A DNA stretch of 13,791 nt from Baffinella frigidus. Its lineage: Eukaryota > Cryptophyceae > Cryptomonadales > Baffinellaceae. Positions within the stretch are counted from its first letter, which is position 1. Every line of letters begins with the position of its first letter. The notes beneath the pieces are model-generated. The model had not been told where the DNA came from, did not search any database, and saw only the letters and a list, made by a program, of their open reading frames with translations. The stretch covers positions 94,455 to 108,245 of the forward strand of contig MU646490.1 of NCBI GenBank assembly GCA_026770585.1, in the 5' to 3' direction. A program made the position numbers and the translations under genes. Of the stretch, positions 1-7,156 are shown one piece after another.

Positions 1-89
1 CGTCATGCACCCGCCCCACACACTCACCCCTTCTCACCGCAACCCCCCCCCGCACCTGCAACCCTCCCTCCCTCCAAACTCAACCCGTG

Positions 90-147
90 TACCCCACCCG
101 CCCTCCACAACGTACTCCTTGCCCTCCGCCACCCAGGGGACGAGAGG
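90..147 (-). CDS. Possible further gene 2 exon (PLVPWVAEGKEYVVEGG)
   Basis: After TAAAAG the minus strand reads PLVPWVAEGKEYVVEGG in phase 0 and then degenerates into G-rich repeat towards the edge. The codon use resembles the neighbouring exons, but the acceptor is poor and the end is not defined. Confidence 0.2.
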
Positions 148-198
148 CTTTTACCATCCAGGATTGCAAAGATATGAGAGGCCCTCTAGATAAGGTAC

Positions 199-240
199 CT
201 GATCCTTGACAATGATGAGCGAGCCAGTAAAACACAGAAG
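199..240 (-). CDS. Exon K candidate: 14-codon copy of the exon J end
   Basis: Between TAG (acceptor-like) at 243-241 and CAG before GTACCT lie 42 bases reading LLCFTGSLIIVKDQ, phase 0 on both sides. The end GSLIIVKDQ mirrors GSIILLKDQ at the end of exon J, and the DNA around both donors is clearly related (GGCTC..ATCATT..CAAGGATCAG). It may be a genuine tandem mini-exon or a decayed duplicate. Confidence 0.25.
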
Positions 241-438
241 CTAGTACAAGCATTTGGAGAGAAGACAATTGCGGCACCGCCCGCCCTGCTAATCCTACAT
301 CGAGAGGCGCTCAGGTTTCGCGCGAAAGTGGTTGCACCTGGTCAAAAAATATTTGTACCTGAAGCCATGTCCAGAATCTGGACACGGACTTTCAAAATGT
401 TCCAAGTTCAATCGAGTGCGGTTTGGCGCAGCTTGCAC

Positions 439-558
439 CTGATCCTTGAGCAGAATGATGGAGCCAACATCGAGGGCGGCTTTGACGTCAGATATCCGCA
501 GGCGCAGGATCTCGGCGCCGCGCACCGACGCCACTGTCACCGTCTCCTCTGCCCCCAC
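439..558 (-). CDS. Gene 2 exon J: closing strand and C-helix of the CNBD
   Basis: The acceptor CTGAACAG leads into 40 codons in phase 0, ending GGATCAG before GTGCAA. VGAEETVTVASVRGAEILRL is the final beta strand of a CNBD (family pattern R.ATV.A..D.ELL.L), and RISDVKAALDVG is the start of the following helix. In the family an Arg precedes the AT of this strand and binds the cyclic phosphate; here the position is Glu. Joining with exons I, H and G is in phase throughout. Confidence 0.75.
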
Positions 559-3500
559 CTGTTCAGGGTGTGTTCATGGTTTATGCAGGGTGCAAGGTGC
601 ACCTGCTCGGCTCGTCCGGGACACCACGCGAGACGTTACCCCCCGAGACGCGACACTCCCAAACCGCCCGGGACACCGCCCGGGGCACCACACTGGACAT
701 GCCGTCTCCACCCGGGATCAGACACTCCACGTCACCACCCCTCACCACCCCCGGAAGTGAGAGCGCACCTCGAGGCGCGGTCCACTTGGTAGCTATCCGT
801 ACTTGGTAGCTATCCGTAGCCAGGAATCAGCCAACAAGGAGTGACTCTTCAGGGATTAGCCAAGAAGGAGTGGCGCTTGACCTCGAAGAGACACGCGTGG
901 AGGCCGTAGACAGAGCCGTGCCCCCCCACCTCGACGCGCACCCTGGCAATGTGTTTGCCGCTCCCGTCTCTTCGCCCGCGCCGCACGCATGATCCCACCA
1001 GCAGCGTCTTCGACTGCCTGCTTTCGGCTTTGGGCTTTACGGTTTGGGTTTGAGGGTTGAGGGTTGAGGGTTTAGGTTTGAGCGTTCAGGGGTTGGGGTT
1101 TAGGGTTTAGGGTTTAGGGTTTAGGGTTTAGGATTTAGGTTTTAGGGTTTAGAGTTTAGGGTTTAGGGTTTAGGGTTTAGGGTTTAGGGTTTAGTCCCGG
1201 CATCCAAGGTTGAGAGAGGCGCGGAGGGGTTGTGCCAGGACGGTCGCTAGCGCTACGCCCCACGTTCGAATGCCCGCTGCCACTCACATCACACATGTTT
1301 CCTCAGGGGAAATCTCTGGCGGGCATGTTGGCATCGATAGATGGTCATTAGAGGGACGTCTGTCTCTCGCTGGCCGGGTGGGATGTGTGCATGTACTGAT
1401 GCTGACAGGGTGGGGAGTGAACCCATGCTCTCGCTGACAGGGTGGGGGGAGTAACCTCTCTTAATGAGGGGGCAGTAACCTCTTTTCGCTGACAGGGAAG
1501 GGGTCGTACCCATCCTCATCGATCACGTCCCTCTCCACGTCCACCTCCCCCGAGAACACCAGGATCACGTCCCCCACCTTCTGCCCTTCTCGGGACAAGA
1601 CCGCCCCGTACACTTCGTGTTTGTACTGCAGCTGCGGACAAGACACCCAATCCGCGGTTGAGTCAACACAGAGGCGGTTGACTGATCACGAGACACCCAC
1701 ACCGGTTGACTGATCGCAGATTCGGCAGGTGATGAGCCTACCCGGGGTAGCTACGATCATGGTACAAACCATGCGCGGTTCAGTCAACAGCACCGGGACC
1801 GCCCCCCCCCCCCCTCAAGCTTCTAAGCATGCGGCATTGCAGGGACCCCCCCGCAAGTACGCATAGTGCATTGCAGCCCCACCTGCTCGTACTGACCCAT
1901 AATGCATTGCAAGGGAGTCTCACGACTCAGGCTTCTGCAGTCGTCCTCCATTTTAACCGTTGGACTAACCCTGCATTTGAACCAGGGGGTGTGGATACCA
2001 GCAATCAGCCAACCCTGGTGCAAATCCTCCATTCGCCCCAACCAATCGCCACACCGAGGGCTGGTGGTAGGGCCTAGGGTGTATGGTAGGCGGGTGTCTG
2101 GTAGGCGGGTGTCTGGTAGGCGGGCAGGCAGGCAGGGTGCAGGAGGGGGGGGTCTGCTCAACCCGAGCCACGCGCCGAACTAAGGTTCAGGGTTAAGGGT
2201 GTAGGTTGTAGGGTGTAAGGTGTAGGGTGTAGGGTGCAGGGTGTAAGGTGTAGGGTGTAGGGTGTAAAGTGTAGGGTTTAGGGTTTAGGGTATAGGGTGT
2301 AGGGTGTGGGGTGAAGGGTGTAAGGTGTAAGGTGTAAGGTGTAGGGTGTAGGGTGTAGGGTGTAGGGTATAGGGTGTAGGGTGTAGGGTGTAGGGTGTAG
2401 GGTGTAGGGTGTGGGATGTAGGGTGTAGGGTGTAGGGTGTAGGGTGTAGGTTTTCAGGCTTAGGCGGGTGGGGGGGGGGTACCTGCTGAACGAGGGCGAC
2501 GCGGCGCTCTCGAACAAGTTGTTGGAAGAAGGGGATCCGCGCGAGGAAGCGCATCGGCGGCTCGCCGTCCAGGATCCGACCCGCCGCTCGTGTTGCCATG
2601 GGCGATATTGTCATCTGTTGCGCACACGCTTTGTGAGCCTGATTGATGTCTTGCTGGCAAAGCGCCTGATGCGATATGTCGTCATCTGGCCATAATCGGG
2701 GGTCGGCGAAACACTTGAGAAGCAAGGAGGTGGGAGGTAGCGCGAGAACCCCGTGGTGGTAGCAACAACGCCCCAGGCCGCCAGCCTCTAAGAGAGACGC
2801 TTCCCGCCCTGCGCGCCCTCTCGCCCTAGCAAGGGCCCTAGCTACCCACCGCACCCAATCACTGCGTTCCAACTACCCTCCGTTTCCGAGTTTCAGAGGG
2901 GTTCCCCGGCTCGGATAGAGCTGTTTTCGCATCTGTCGGCCACGCGCAAATAATGAAACACCGCTACAGTTGACAATTCAGGTACTTACCTGTCATTGTT
3001 TTGGCATTGTTAACTGCCATCGTTTTCAGCAACCATTTTTGGCGAAGAGTGGGTACCCCAAGAGCCCCGAGAGCGCGCTAAATAATGAAACACCGCCAAA
3101 GTTGACAATTCGGGTACTGACTGTCCTTTTTTTTGGCATTAGTTGAGTGGTTGGTTACCCCGAGAGCGCCAAGAGCGCCGCCTGCCGCGGTTGCGATGCG
3201 CATGCTCTCGATGCACTCCCGCATTGTCCTCTCCTTCGGAGCCGCTAGCTGCCGCCCCCCTCCCCCCTGGTGAAGGGGTCTGGGGTTTGGGGTTTGGGAT
3301 TTGGGGTTTGGGGTTTGGGGTGAGAGGTTTGGGGTTTGGGGTTTGGGGTTTGTGGTTTGGGGTTTGGGGTTGAGGGTTTGGGGTTTAGGGACTAGGGATG
3401 AGGGATGAGGGTTTAAGGTTTAGGGTTTAGGGTTCAGGGTTTAGGGTTGAGGGTGTTCGTCGAGTTATCATCCCTCGTCAACTGTTCTCGAAAGTCACCC

Positions 3501-6500
3501 CCCCCCCCCCCCGAGGCGACGTCGTGTGTTTGCAACGGGGGTGCCCTGATGGCACATCTCACACCACCCAATGGGGGAGCGTCGATGGCGCGCATGGGGC
3601 CAGTGCAAGATCGCGAGCCACGCTCCCATCATTCTTTGCTGGTTGGCTGATATATCATCACGTGGGACTCCCACCACCCTTGACATTGACAACATCAGAG
3701 GAATACCTGGTGCGAACCCTTCGAGTCTAATCCTTCGGGGCTGAGCAAACGCCCGGGAAGAAAGCCTTCCCGGTGCCATCAACGTTCGTGAGACGCTCCT
3801 CACCACCACGGTCCAAGCCCCTCGCTGGAGAGGGACTTACCAGCTCCAAAATGATTTTAAAAGCAAATTCAGGACTTTCAACGACCTGAATTGTTTTCCA
3901 TCATGAATTTTGTACGGAGTCGCGTGCAATGTAAGTGGTGCGCTGGCGTTAGGTTTTAGCATGGAGTTGGAGGCTTTGTGCGCGCAGAGAGGTGGCAGAG
4001 AGCGTGCGATTCGAGGTCGAGTCCCCGCGACGCACCGAGCGAGAAACATCCCCGCAAAGTAGATTCAAGCACCTTCGGGACCACACGTGGCCCGAAATAG
4101 CAAGCCCGAAATAGCAACAGGCAACTCGGGGAGCACACAGACCTTCCCAGCGCCAGAAAAGCTTCCCCCGTGGTGTAAAAAGTCCCTCCCGCTTCCCCCC
4201 GGATTCGCTGAACTGCTCGTGCGCGATAATCCTGCGGGGGTTTCTCGCGGTCAGAACGGTCAGAGAATCCTGGGGGGGGGGGGCGTGGAACCTCCCGGTC
4301 AGAAGCGAGAATCCTGGGGGGCATTCCCACTCACGGTCAGCACCGTTGCATCCGTCGTCGGGTCAAAGCAGTGGATGGGTATCTGCCTCGATACGTGTGG
4401 TTCGCTCTAGATGACCTCTCAAGACGTCTGTTGCATGGGGGGGTGCATCCTCCCGGTCACAACGCGATGCCACCCCAGACCTCATCCCGTCAGGCATTTA
4501 ATCCATTTGCTCGAAACGCATACGTGTGGCGTCAGAAGTTGCCAATTTGGCCACTCCAGGCAGATATGATGCCAAAAGAATGCTTTCCGAGCAATTAAAA
4601 TAAAAGCCTGGCGGGTTGAGATCAGAGCTCTGAAGCCTCCCCAAATCCAAGAGTTCAAAAGCCTCCCTTGAACCCCCGGGAGGAGCAATCATGCCAGGGG
4701 AGGCTACATGTTCCTGGGGAAGTGAGGATATGAAAAGAAAACCTTCTTGGGTGGACGCACCTTCTTGGGTGGACGCGTCGTCAGGCTCGAACTCGAAGGG
4801 ACTCCCGAGCGCAGGGTGCTCCGTCTTGTGCCGAATCGCCTCCTCGCGCGAGAACACAACCTTCTCGTGTGCCTGTCGCGCCTGGTACCGCTTCGAGGGC
4901 CGCATCACCAGGAATCTGCCACCCACACCAGGGTGGTCAACAATCTGCGGTCCACACCAGGATCAGTGCACGAGGCAGCATGACCAGGGGGGGGGGGGTC
5001 TGGGCATCCTGGTTACGCTCCTGGCTGTCAACGTGATTGCCTTTTTTGTTTGTTTTTTTTGCCGATTTTTGGATTTCCGCCGGAACTGTTGGGAAGCTGC
5101 CTTCCACCAGCAACCTGTAGCAACTTATAACCGGGTCGGGTACTGTAGTAATTTTCAGCTAAACCGATGAGATCTCATCGGTATCTCCCGTCAGCAATTC
5201 GAGGTTCCTAGGGTTTCCTACCGTAGGGTCCTACGAATAAATCCAAAAAAAAAACAATCAGTCCCGGATCTTGCAAGGAACCGGTAAAAGCTGCTACGGG
5301 TTGCTGGTGGTTCAACCAAGCCTCCTAGCGTACACGCCACCCTCTCTTGTGCCTTTCTTCTAACGACCATTACGGCTGATCGTGAGCTGAGTGGGAATCG
5401 TGCGGGCCGCTGACTTGACTCAGTCTGTTCTTATCGTGCATGTGGTTAGGATTTAGGGTTGGTGTGTGGTGTGTGCCAGGCGTCGACGATTCGAATCTGC
5501 CACACCACACGCCCGAAAATGTATCTCAAGAAAAGTTCATTGGTGGGCGTGCTCAAGGGGGTCTCCTCGACAGGACCCCCACACAAAACATTTTTTTCGA
5601 CCAGAACAAGTACAAACCCGGGGGGCGTACGCACTTGGCGGTGTGGTGCTTGCTGGAGGCGCTGGAGTGGAGGAGCATCGAGAGGCCCTTCCCCAGACGC
5701 GGCTTCACGCGAGAGGTGAGAGTCGAGGGAGGCGCTTCCAGGAATTCTTCCTCGTCCTCCTCCAGGATGGGGCCCCGGAATGAACCCAACTGCCGAGAAC
5801 TGCCAAACAACTTACCCGACATCCCTGGAACACCAGGAATAGAAAGCTCAGCGAATGGCAATGGGGCCGAATCTGGAGGGGGTCGGTCGGGTGGCGTCGT
5901 CACCGATTTCGGCTGTCGTGGTCCGGGACATATCGTCAGGAGGACAGGCAGGGTCTCTCTGTGACAGAAAAAAGGTACTTTCTGAGCGGAGCGGTCTCAG
6001 ATTCAGGGGTCGTTGTTCGCTCTGACGTGGGGACGGATGGGAAGGAGGCTGGGGTGGTGATGGTGGAGGATGAGGTGGTGATGGTGCTTCTCCGGCAGGG
6101 AGCAGCGACCATGCAGCATACTTGGTCACTTCTCCCAGGACCGTTCACTCGCCCCAGCACCCTGAGGCAGTTCGTGCCGGGCCGTGGGCAAAACAGTAGT
6201 ACTGTCGGTTGTCGGCGACCTGGGGCTCCGGAGGGAAAAGAGCGGAAGGCAAGGTGGGGGGGTAGTGGGGGAGGAACCTGGAGGTCAGCGCGGAGGCAGG
6301 GCCCTCAGGCTCGGCCGTGTCGTTCCGGCGGACCGGCGCACACCAGTTTGATGGTCAAAACTCAAACGACCGTTGGGTCTGTCAGGTCGCAGAAGGCGGC
6401 GCGGCGTTGGACCGCCCGACCCGCCCGACCCACTGGGACCAACCCCTGGGGCTGTCTCGTGCACCTACCCTGCCCCGGCGGCGCCGCAGCGCTGTCCCGG

Positions 6501-6682
6501 TGGTCTGGTCCCACACCCACTTTCCCTCCCTGCTGCTTTGGGAGCGTGAAGTGGGGGTTGAGCGGCGCCGCAGGCTCTGTGGGGAAGCAGCGTGGATCGG
6601 GATACTCAGCCTGTTCAGCTGTGATCTGCGGTATGGACTGGTCTGGGGACGATGTCTCGGGGCGTGTGCTCAGGATGTCCAT
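439..6682 (-). CDS. Gene 2: spliced gene encoding a cyclic-nucleotide-binding-domain (CNBD) protein, 3' part off the left edge
   Basis: Assembled from exons at 6682-6465, 5958-5631, 4944-4761, (middle unresolved), 4382-4335, 3885-3841, 2713-2483, 1631-1510, 1017-882 and 558-439. The first three exons and the last four join in phase without stops. The N-terminal ~180 residues are Pro/Ser-rich with an acidic run (EEDEEEF) and look disordered. A basic/charged segment follows, then a complete Crp/CNBD fold: an N-terminal helix like FLARIPFFQQL, the strand pair with EGQ...ILVFSGEVDVERDV, the GSVYGLHACLF cassette and the closing strand TVTVASVRGAEILRL. CNBDs usually regulate kinases, channels or exchange factors; no effector domain is visible here. 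The phosphate-binding Glu and Arg appear to be replaced, so cAMP/cGMP binding is doubtful. The order between 4760 and 2714 is uncertain, and an extra exon must exist there because the phases do not close. Confidence 0.72.
784..878 (+). repeat. Two adjacent tandem duplications (17 bp x2 and 29 bp x2)
   Basis: ACTTGGTAGCTATCCGT occurs twice head-to-tail (784-800, 801-817). A 29-bp unit beginning CAGG..T.AGCCAA is duplicated with five differences (821-849, 850-878). The 29-bp pair starts three bases inside the intron after exon I. Confidence 0.8.
882..1017 (-). CDS. Gene 2 exon I: CNBD phosphate-binding-cassette region (GSVYGLHACLF)
   Basis: The acceptor GAAAGCAG is followed by one base that completes the phase-2 codon of exon H. 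Then come 45 codons ending TTCGAG before GTCAAG (phase 0). The first part is basic (SCVRRGRRDGSGKHIARV); the second, VEVGGHGSVYGLHACLFE, occupies the place of the family pattern G.G..FGELAL. The invariant Gly is present, but the following Glu is Leu. Other frames contain stops or lose the fold pattern. Confidence 0.72.
1036..1195 (+). repeat. Heptamer array, TTTAGGG telomere-type, in intron H-I
   Basis: Begins with degenerate units (TTTGGGC, TTGAGGG) and becomes near-perfect TTTAGGG from about 1094. It abuts the acceptor of exon I. TTTAGGG is the canonical telomere unit of land plants and many green algae; here it is interstitial and inside a gene. Confidence 0.9.
1401..1510 (-). repeat. Tandem repeat downstream of exon H with four donor-like sites
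   Basis: The minus strand carries the block CCCTGTCAGC three times, and successive units open with GGGTACGACCCC, AGGTTACTGCCCC, AGGTTACTCCCCC and GGGTTCACTCCCC. Each has a GT in the same place as the exon H donor. The unit length varies (about 22-35 bp), so this is an imperfect minisatellite built on the splice donor. Confidence 0.6.
1510..1631 (-). CDS. Gene 2 exon H: CNBD strands (SREGQKVGDVILVFSGEVDV)
   Basis: The acceptor TTGTCCGCAG leads into 40 codons plus two bases, in phase with exon G, and ends at GATGG before GTACGA (phase 2). The segment LSREGQKVGDVILVF followed by SGEVDVERDV matches the CNBD core pattern, in which an EG turn precedes a hydrophobic strand and a SGEV/SGEVEV strand. 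It is the most recognisable piece of gene 2. Directly downstream lies a tandem repeat with further donor-like sites. Confidence 0.78.
2184..2458 (+). repeat. Heptamer array, TGTAGGG variant, in intron G-H
   Basis: About 275 bp of near-perfect 7-bp units, mostly TGTAGGG with TGTAAGG and occasional TTTAGGG. The strand given is the G-rich strand, so the gene transcript carries the C-rich sequence CCCTACA. Open frames across it are Thr/Leu/His/Pro repeats and are not genes. Confidence 0.9.
2483..2713 (-). CDS. Gene 2 exon G: start of the CNBD (helix FLARIPFFQQL)
   Basis: The acceptor after a pyrimidine-rich tract (CACCTCCTTGCTTCTCAAG) enters in phase 0, and the frame reads 77 codons to GTTCAGCAG before GTACCC. 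An alternative acceptor (GCAACAG) would start the exon at 2614, also in frame. Towards the end, AGRILDGEPPMRFLARIPFF then QQLVRERRVALVQQ is the classic helical lead-in of a CNBD (compare the family pattern L..IPFF..L....L..L). It joins exon H in phase 0. The frame stays open into the repeat array past 2483, but that part is clearly intronic heptamer repeat. Confidence 0.7.
2944..3180 (-). repeat. Two-copy ~130-bp tandem repeat in the intron between exons F and G, carrying donor-like sites
   Basis: The plus strand shows ATAATGAAACACCGC, then AGTTGACAATTC, then GGTACT at 2952 and again at 3082. Both copies are followed by a GGCATT block and by GGTTACC/GGGTACC with GAGAGCGC. Copy 1 carries a perfect minus-strand donor (GACAG before GTAAGT at 2989); copy 2 has GTCAGT at the same place. 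In copy 1 an open frame (LRQKWLLKTMAV) runs into the donor, so a small extra exon ending at 2990 is conceivable, but its phase (1) does not fit exon G. Confidence 0.6.
3283..3455 (+). repeat. Heptamer array, TTTGGGG changing to TTTAGGG
   Basis: Starts as TTTGGGG-type units and shifts to TTTAGGG and TTGAGGG units near 3410. It lies in the intron between exons F and G. Confidence 0.88.
3753..3773. repeat. Short perfect hairpin in an intron
   Basis: CCGGGAAG, loop AAAGC, CTTCCCGG: an 8-bp perfect stem about 65 bp downstream of the exon F donor on the minus strand. It could affect splicing or simply be chance. Confidence 0.6.
3841..3885 (-). CDS. Gene 2 exon F: 15-codon mini-exon VVESPEFAFKIILEL
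   Basis: A clear acceptor (AACAATTCAG) and a near-perfect donor (GAGCTG before GTAAGT) bound 45 bases with no stop, phase 0 on both sides. The peptide is an amphipathic helix-like stretch, and the segment is richer in A+T than its surroundings. It joins in frame to exon G. Whether another small exon lies between F and G is open. Confidence 0.55.
4091..4117 (+). repeat. 14-bp direct repeat (CCCGAAATAGCAAG)
   Basis: CCCGAAATAGCAA occurs at 4091 and 4105 head-to-tail, in the intron between exons E and F. The rest of that intron (3886-4226) shows no gene that I can support. Confidence 0.8.
4227..4342 (-). repeat. Tandem degenerate repeat of the exon E donor region
   Basis: On the minus strand the unit is CTGACCG-N-GAG followed by a run of C and then CAGGATTCTC. 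It recurs about three times, 38-45 bp apart, each copy starting with a donor-like CTGACC. The first copy contains the true-looking donor GTGAGT; later copies have GGGAG or GCGAG instead. Base runs of G on the plus strand make exact unit lengths unreliable. Confidence 0.6.
4335..4382 (-). CDS. Gene 2 exon E candidate: 16-codon exon IPIHCFDPTTDATVLT
   Basis: It lies between a GAGGCAG acceptor and a strong donor (CTGACC before GTGAGTGG), phase 0 in and out. Only this frame is open across the segment. The phase agrees with exon F downstream but not with exon D as drawn. The donor region is repeated several times in the following intron (see the repeat at 4227-4342). Confidence 0.42.
4524..4607 (-). 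CDS. Gene 2 exon D candidate: hydrophobic SESILLASYLPGVAKLAT segment
   Basis: A CGCCAG acceptor at 4608 enters in the phase left by exon C and reads GFYFNCSESILLASYLPG then VAKLATSDATR, ending at a GTATGC donor. The sequence looks protein-like, but its outgoing phase (1) does not match candidate exon E (phase 0). Either another exon or a different donor is needed, or this is simply the tail of a longer exon C. Confidence 0.28.
4741..4776 (-). repeat. Exact 18-bp tandem duplication spanning a splice donor
   Basis: The plus-strand unit ACCTTCTTGGGTGGACGC is present at 4741-4758 and 4759-4776 with no differences. On the minus strand each copy ends in AAGAAG/GT, giving two donors 18 bp apart in the same phase. 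Confidence 0.9.
4761..4944 (-). CDS. Gene 2 exon C: charged helical segment ending at a duplicated splice donor
   Basis: The acceptor is GGACCGCAG at 4945, entering in phase 0, as exon B requires. It reads 61 codons: a short hydrophobic start (GRFLVMRPSKRY), then a charged, probably helical stretch (QARQAHEKVVFSREEAIRHK) and an acidic end (FEFEPDD). The chosen donor is GAAG before GTGCGT at 4760. An exact 18-bp tandem copy puts a second donor at 4742, which would add GASTQE in frame. The same frame stays open to 4498, so readthrough into one long exon cannot be excluded. No family recognised. Confidence 0.55.
5104..5310. mobile_element. MITE-like foldback element with ~31-bp inverted ends
   Basis: The left end 5104-5134 (begins CCACCAGCAACC) and the right end 5281-5310 (ends GGTTGCTGGTGG) are reverse complements with about four differences. 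The 207-bp element is AT-richer than its surroundings. It contains a perfect 20-bp palindrome (5163-5182) and a CCTACCGTAGG palindrome (5217-5227). There is no coding capacity, and I could not establish a target-site duplication. It lies in the gene 2 intron between exons B and C. The rest of that intron (4945-5103 and 5311-5630) shows only G runs and T-rich sequence. Confidence 0.6.
5163..5182. repeat. Perfect 20-bp palindrome
   Basis: ACCGATGAGATCTCATCGGT equals its own reverse complement. It is near the centre of the foldback element at 5104-5310. Confidence 0.9.
5631..5958 (-). CDS. Gene 2 exon B: Pro-rich linker, acidic patch and basic helix
   Basis: The acceptor is strong (TTTTTTCTGTCACAG), and one base completes the phase-2 codon from exon A. 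The exon then reads 109 codons without a stop. It moves from a Pro/Asp-rich stretch (TPPDRPPPDSAPLP) through SGKLFGSSRQLGSF to an acidic run EEDEEEF, then a basic Ser/Leu segment (VKPRLGKGLSMLLHSS). It ends in TGC before GTACGC (phase 0). Both other reading frames on this strand contain stops. The plus-strand open frames here are antisense shadows. Family unknown; the basic segment could be a docking or membrane-proximal motif, which is inference. Confidence 0.6.
5959..6464 (-). other. Gene 2 intron A-B
   Basis: The 506-bp intron runs from a GTGCAC donor to a strong T-rich acceptor. It contains no heptamer array, unlike most introns here. Open frames on both strands cross it (for example on the plus strand from 5961) but have repetitive Val/Asp or Pro/Ser composition. 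I see no gene in it. Confidence 0.5.
6465..6682 (-). CDS. Gene 2 exon A: probable first coding exon, Pro/Ser-rich N-terminus
   Basis: The start is the ATG at 6682-6680, chosen because its context ACCATGG is an ideal eukaryotic start and no earlier in-frame ATG is visible. The reading frame gives 72 codons rich in Pro, Ser, Thr, Gln and Ala (begins MDILSTRPETSSPDQS), typical of a disordered leader. It ends in GGT AG followed by GTGCAC, a good donor in phase 2, which matches the next exon exactly. The frame is also open upstream to about 6760, so an earlier non-ATG-initiated or spliced 5' exon with an acceptor at 6732 (GACAG) is possible. No function is assigned to this segment. Confidence 0.55.
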
Positions 6683-6749
6683 GGTCCGGGCAGTTGCAGA
6701 GGTCGGAGGGTCAACAGAGCTCTCTACGCGCCTGTCTCCATGCCAGGAC

Positions 6750-6797
6750 GCCGGGACCTAGCGAGGGTCCCGGCCGGGACGAAGCGATGGTCCCGGC
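6750..6797. repeat. Two interlocked hairpins just upstream of the gene 2 start codon
   Basis: GCCGGGACC (6750-6758) pairs with GGTCCCGGC (6766-6774). GCCGGGAC (6773-6780) pairs with GTCCCGGC (6790-6797). Both stems are perfect, and they share a two-base overlap at the junction. They lie 68-115 bp before the ATG at 6682 in the transcription direction, so they may fall in the promoter or 5' leader. Confidence 0.7.
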
Positions 6798-7019
6798 TAG
6801 GTAGGTGGCCACCATTGACCAGGAGTGTCAATGGGCAGGATTCTCCCCGGTGGAGACCCCTCACCAATATACGAAGGCGCTTGGCGTGGGTTTCCCCCAT
6901 GCGAGAGGGCTCTGGGGGGGGCTGCGGCTGGTCAGAGGCGCGGAATGCAACGGGGAACACTCACTGATTTTCGGGGGGCAGGGTGGCGGCGCAGCGGCGC
7001 GCGAAGCTGCGGATGCACC
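6775..7019 (+). repeat. Dispersed GC-rich repeat, copy A (~245 bp)
   Basis: Begins CGGGACGAAGCG..GGTCCCGGCT.GG.AGGTGGCC. It passes a hairpin (6812-6834), TTCTCCCC, GAGGGCTCTGGGGGGG, GGCGCGGAATGCAACGGG, and ends GCGGCGCGCGAAGC.GCGG.TGC.CC. The same blocks in the same order form copy C at 8068. Weak open frames across it are not gene-like. Confidence 0.65.
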
Positions 7020-7078
7020 AAGGGTGTCCCGTGGTTTGAGACGGTGGGGAGCGGGGCAGTGAGGCCGTTCCAGGGTTG

Positions 7079-7154
7079 GGGGGGGCTGCGGCGGGTCTGA
7101 GGCGCGGAATCCAGCGGGAAACACCTACTGAATTGGCCAGACAAGGTGCGCCCC
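7079..7154 (+). repeat. Dispersed GC-rich repeat, partial copy B
   Basis: GGGGCTGCGGCGGGTCTGAGG..GCGGAAT..AGCGGG through TTGGCCAGACAAGGTGCG matches the second half of copy C with few differences. The 5' half is absent. Confidence 0.7.
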
Positions 7155-7156
7155 AC

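Noticed and set aside
2278-2517. Tyr/Thr/Leu/His/Pro repeat proteins from the arrays (also at 10697-10993)
   Set aside because: Direct translation of heptamer repeats; a 7-bp unit reads as a 7-residue peptide repeat in any stop-free frame.
5488-5512. tRNA T-arm-like sequence (GATTCGAATCTGCC)
   Set aside because: The flanking bases cannot form the T stem and no matching D or anticodon arms were found; the similar-looking stretch near 4010-4045 fails for the same reason.
5961-6761. 266-codon plus-strand open frame
   Set aside because: It is antisense to gene 2 exon A and its first intron, has repetitive Val/Asp/Gly composition early on, and no motif. The minus exons splice in phase and have better codon character.
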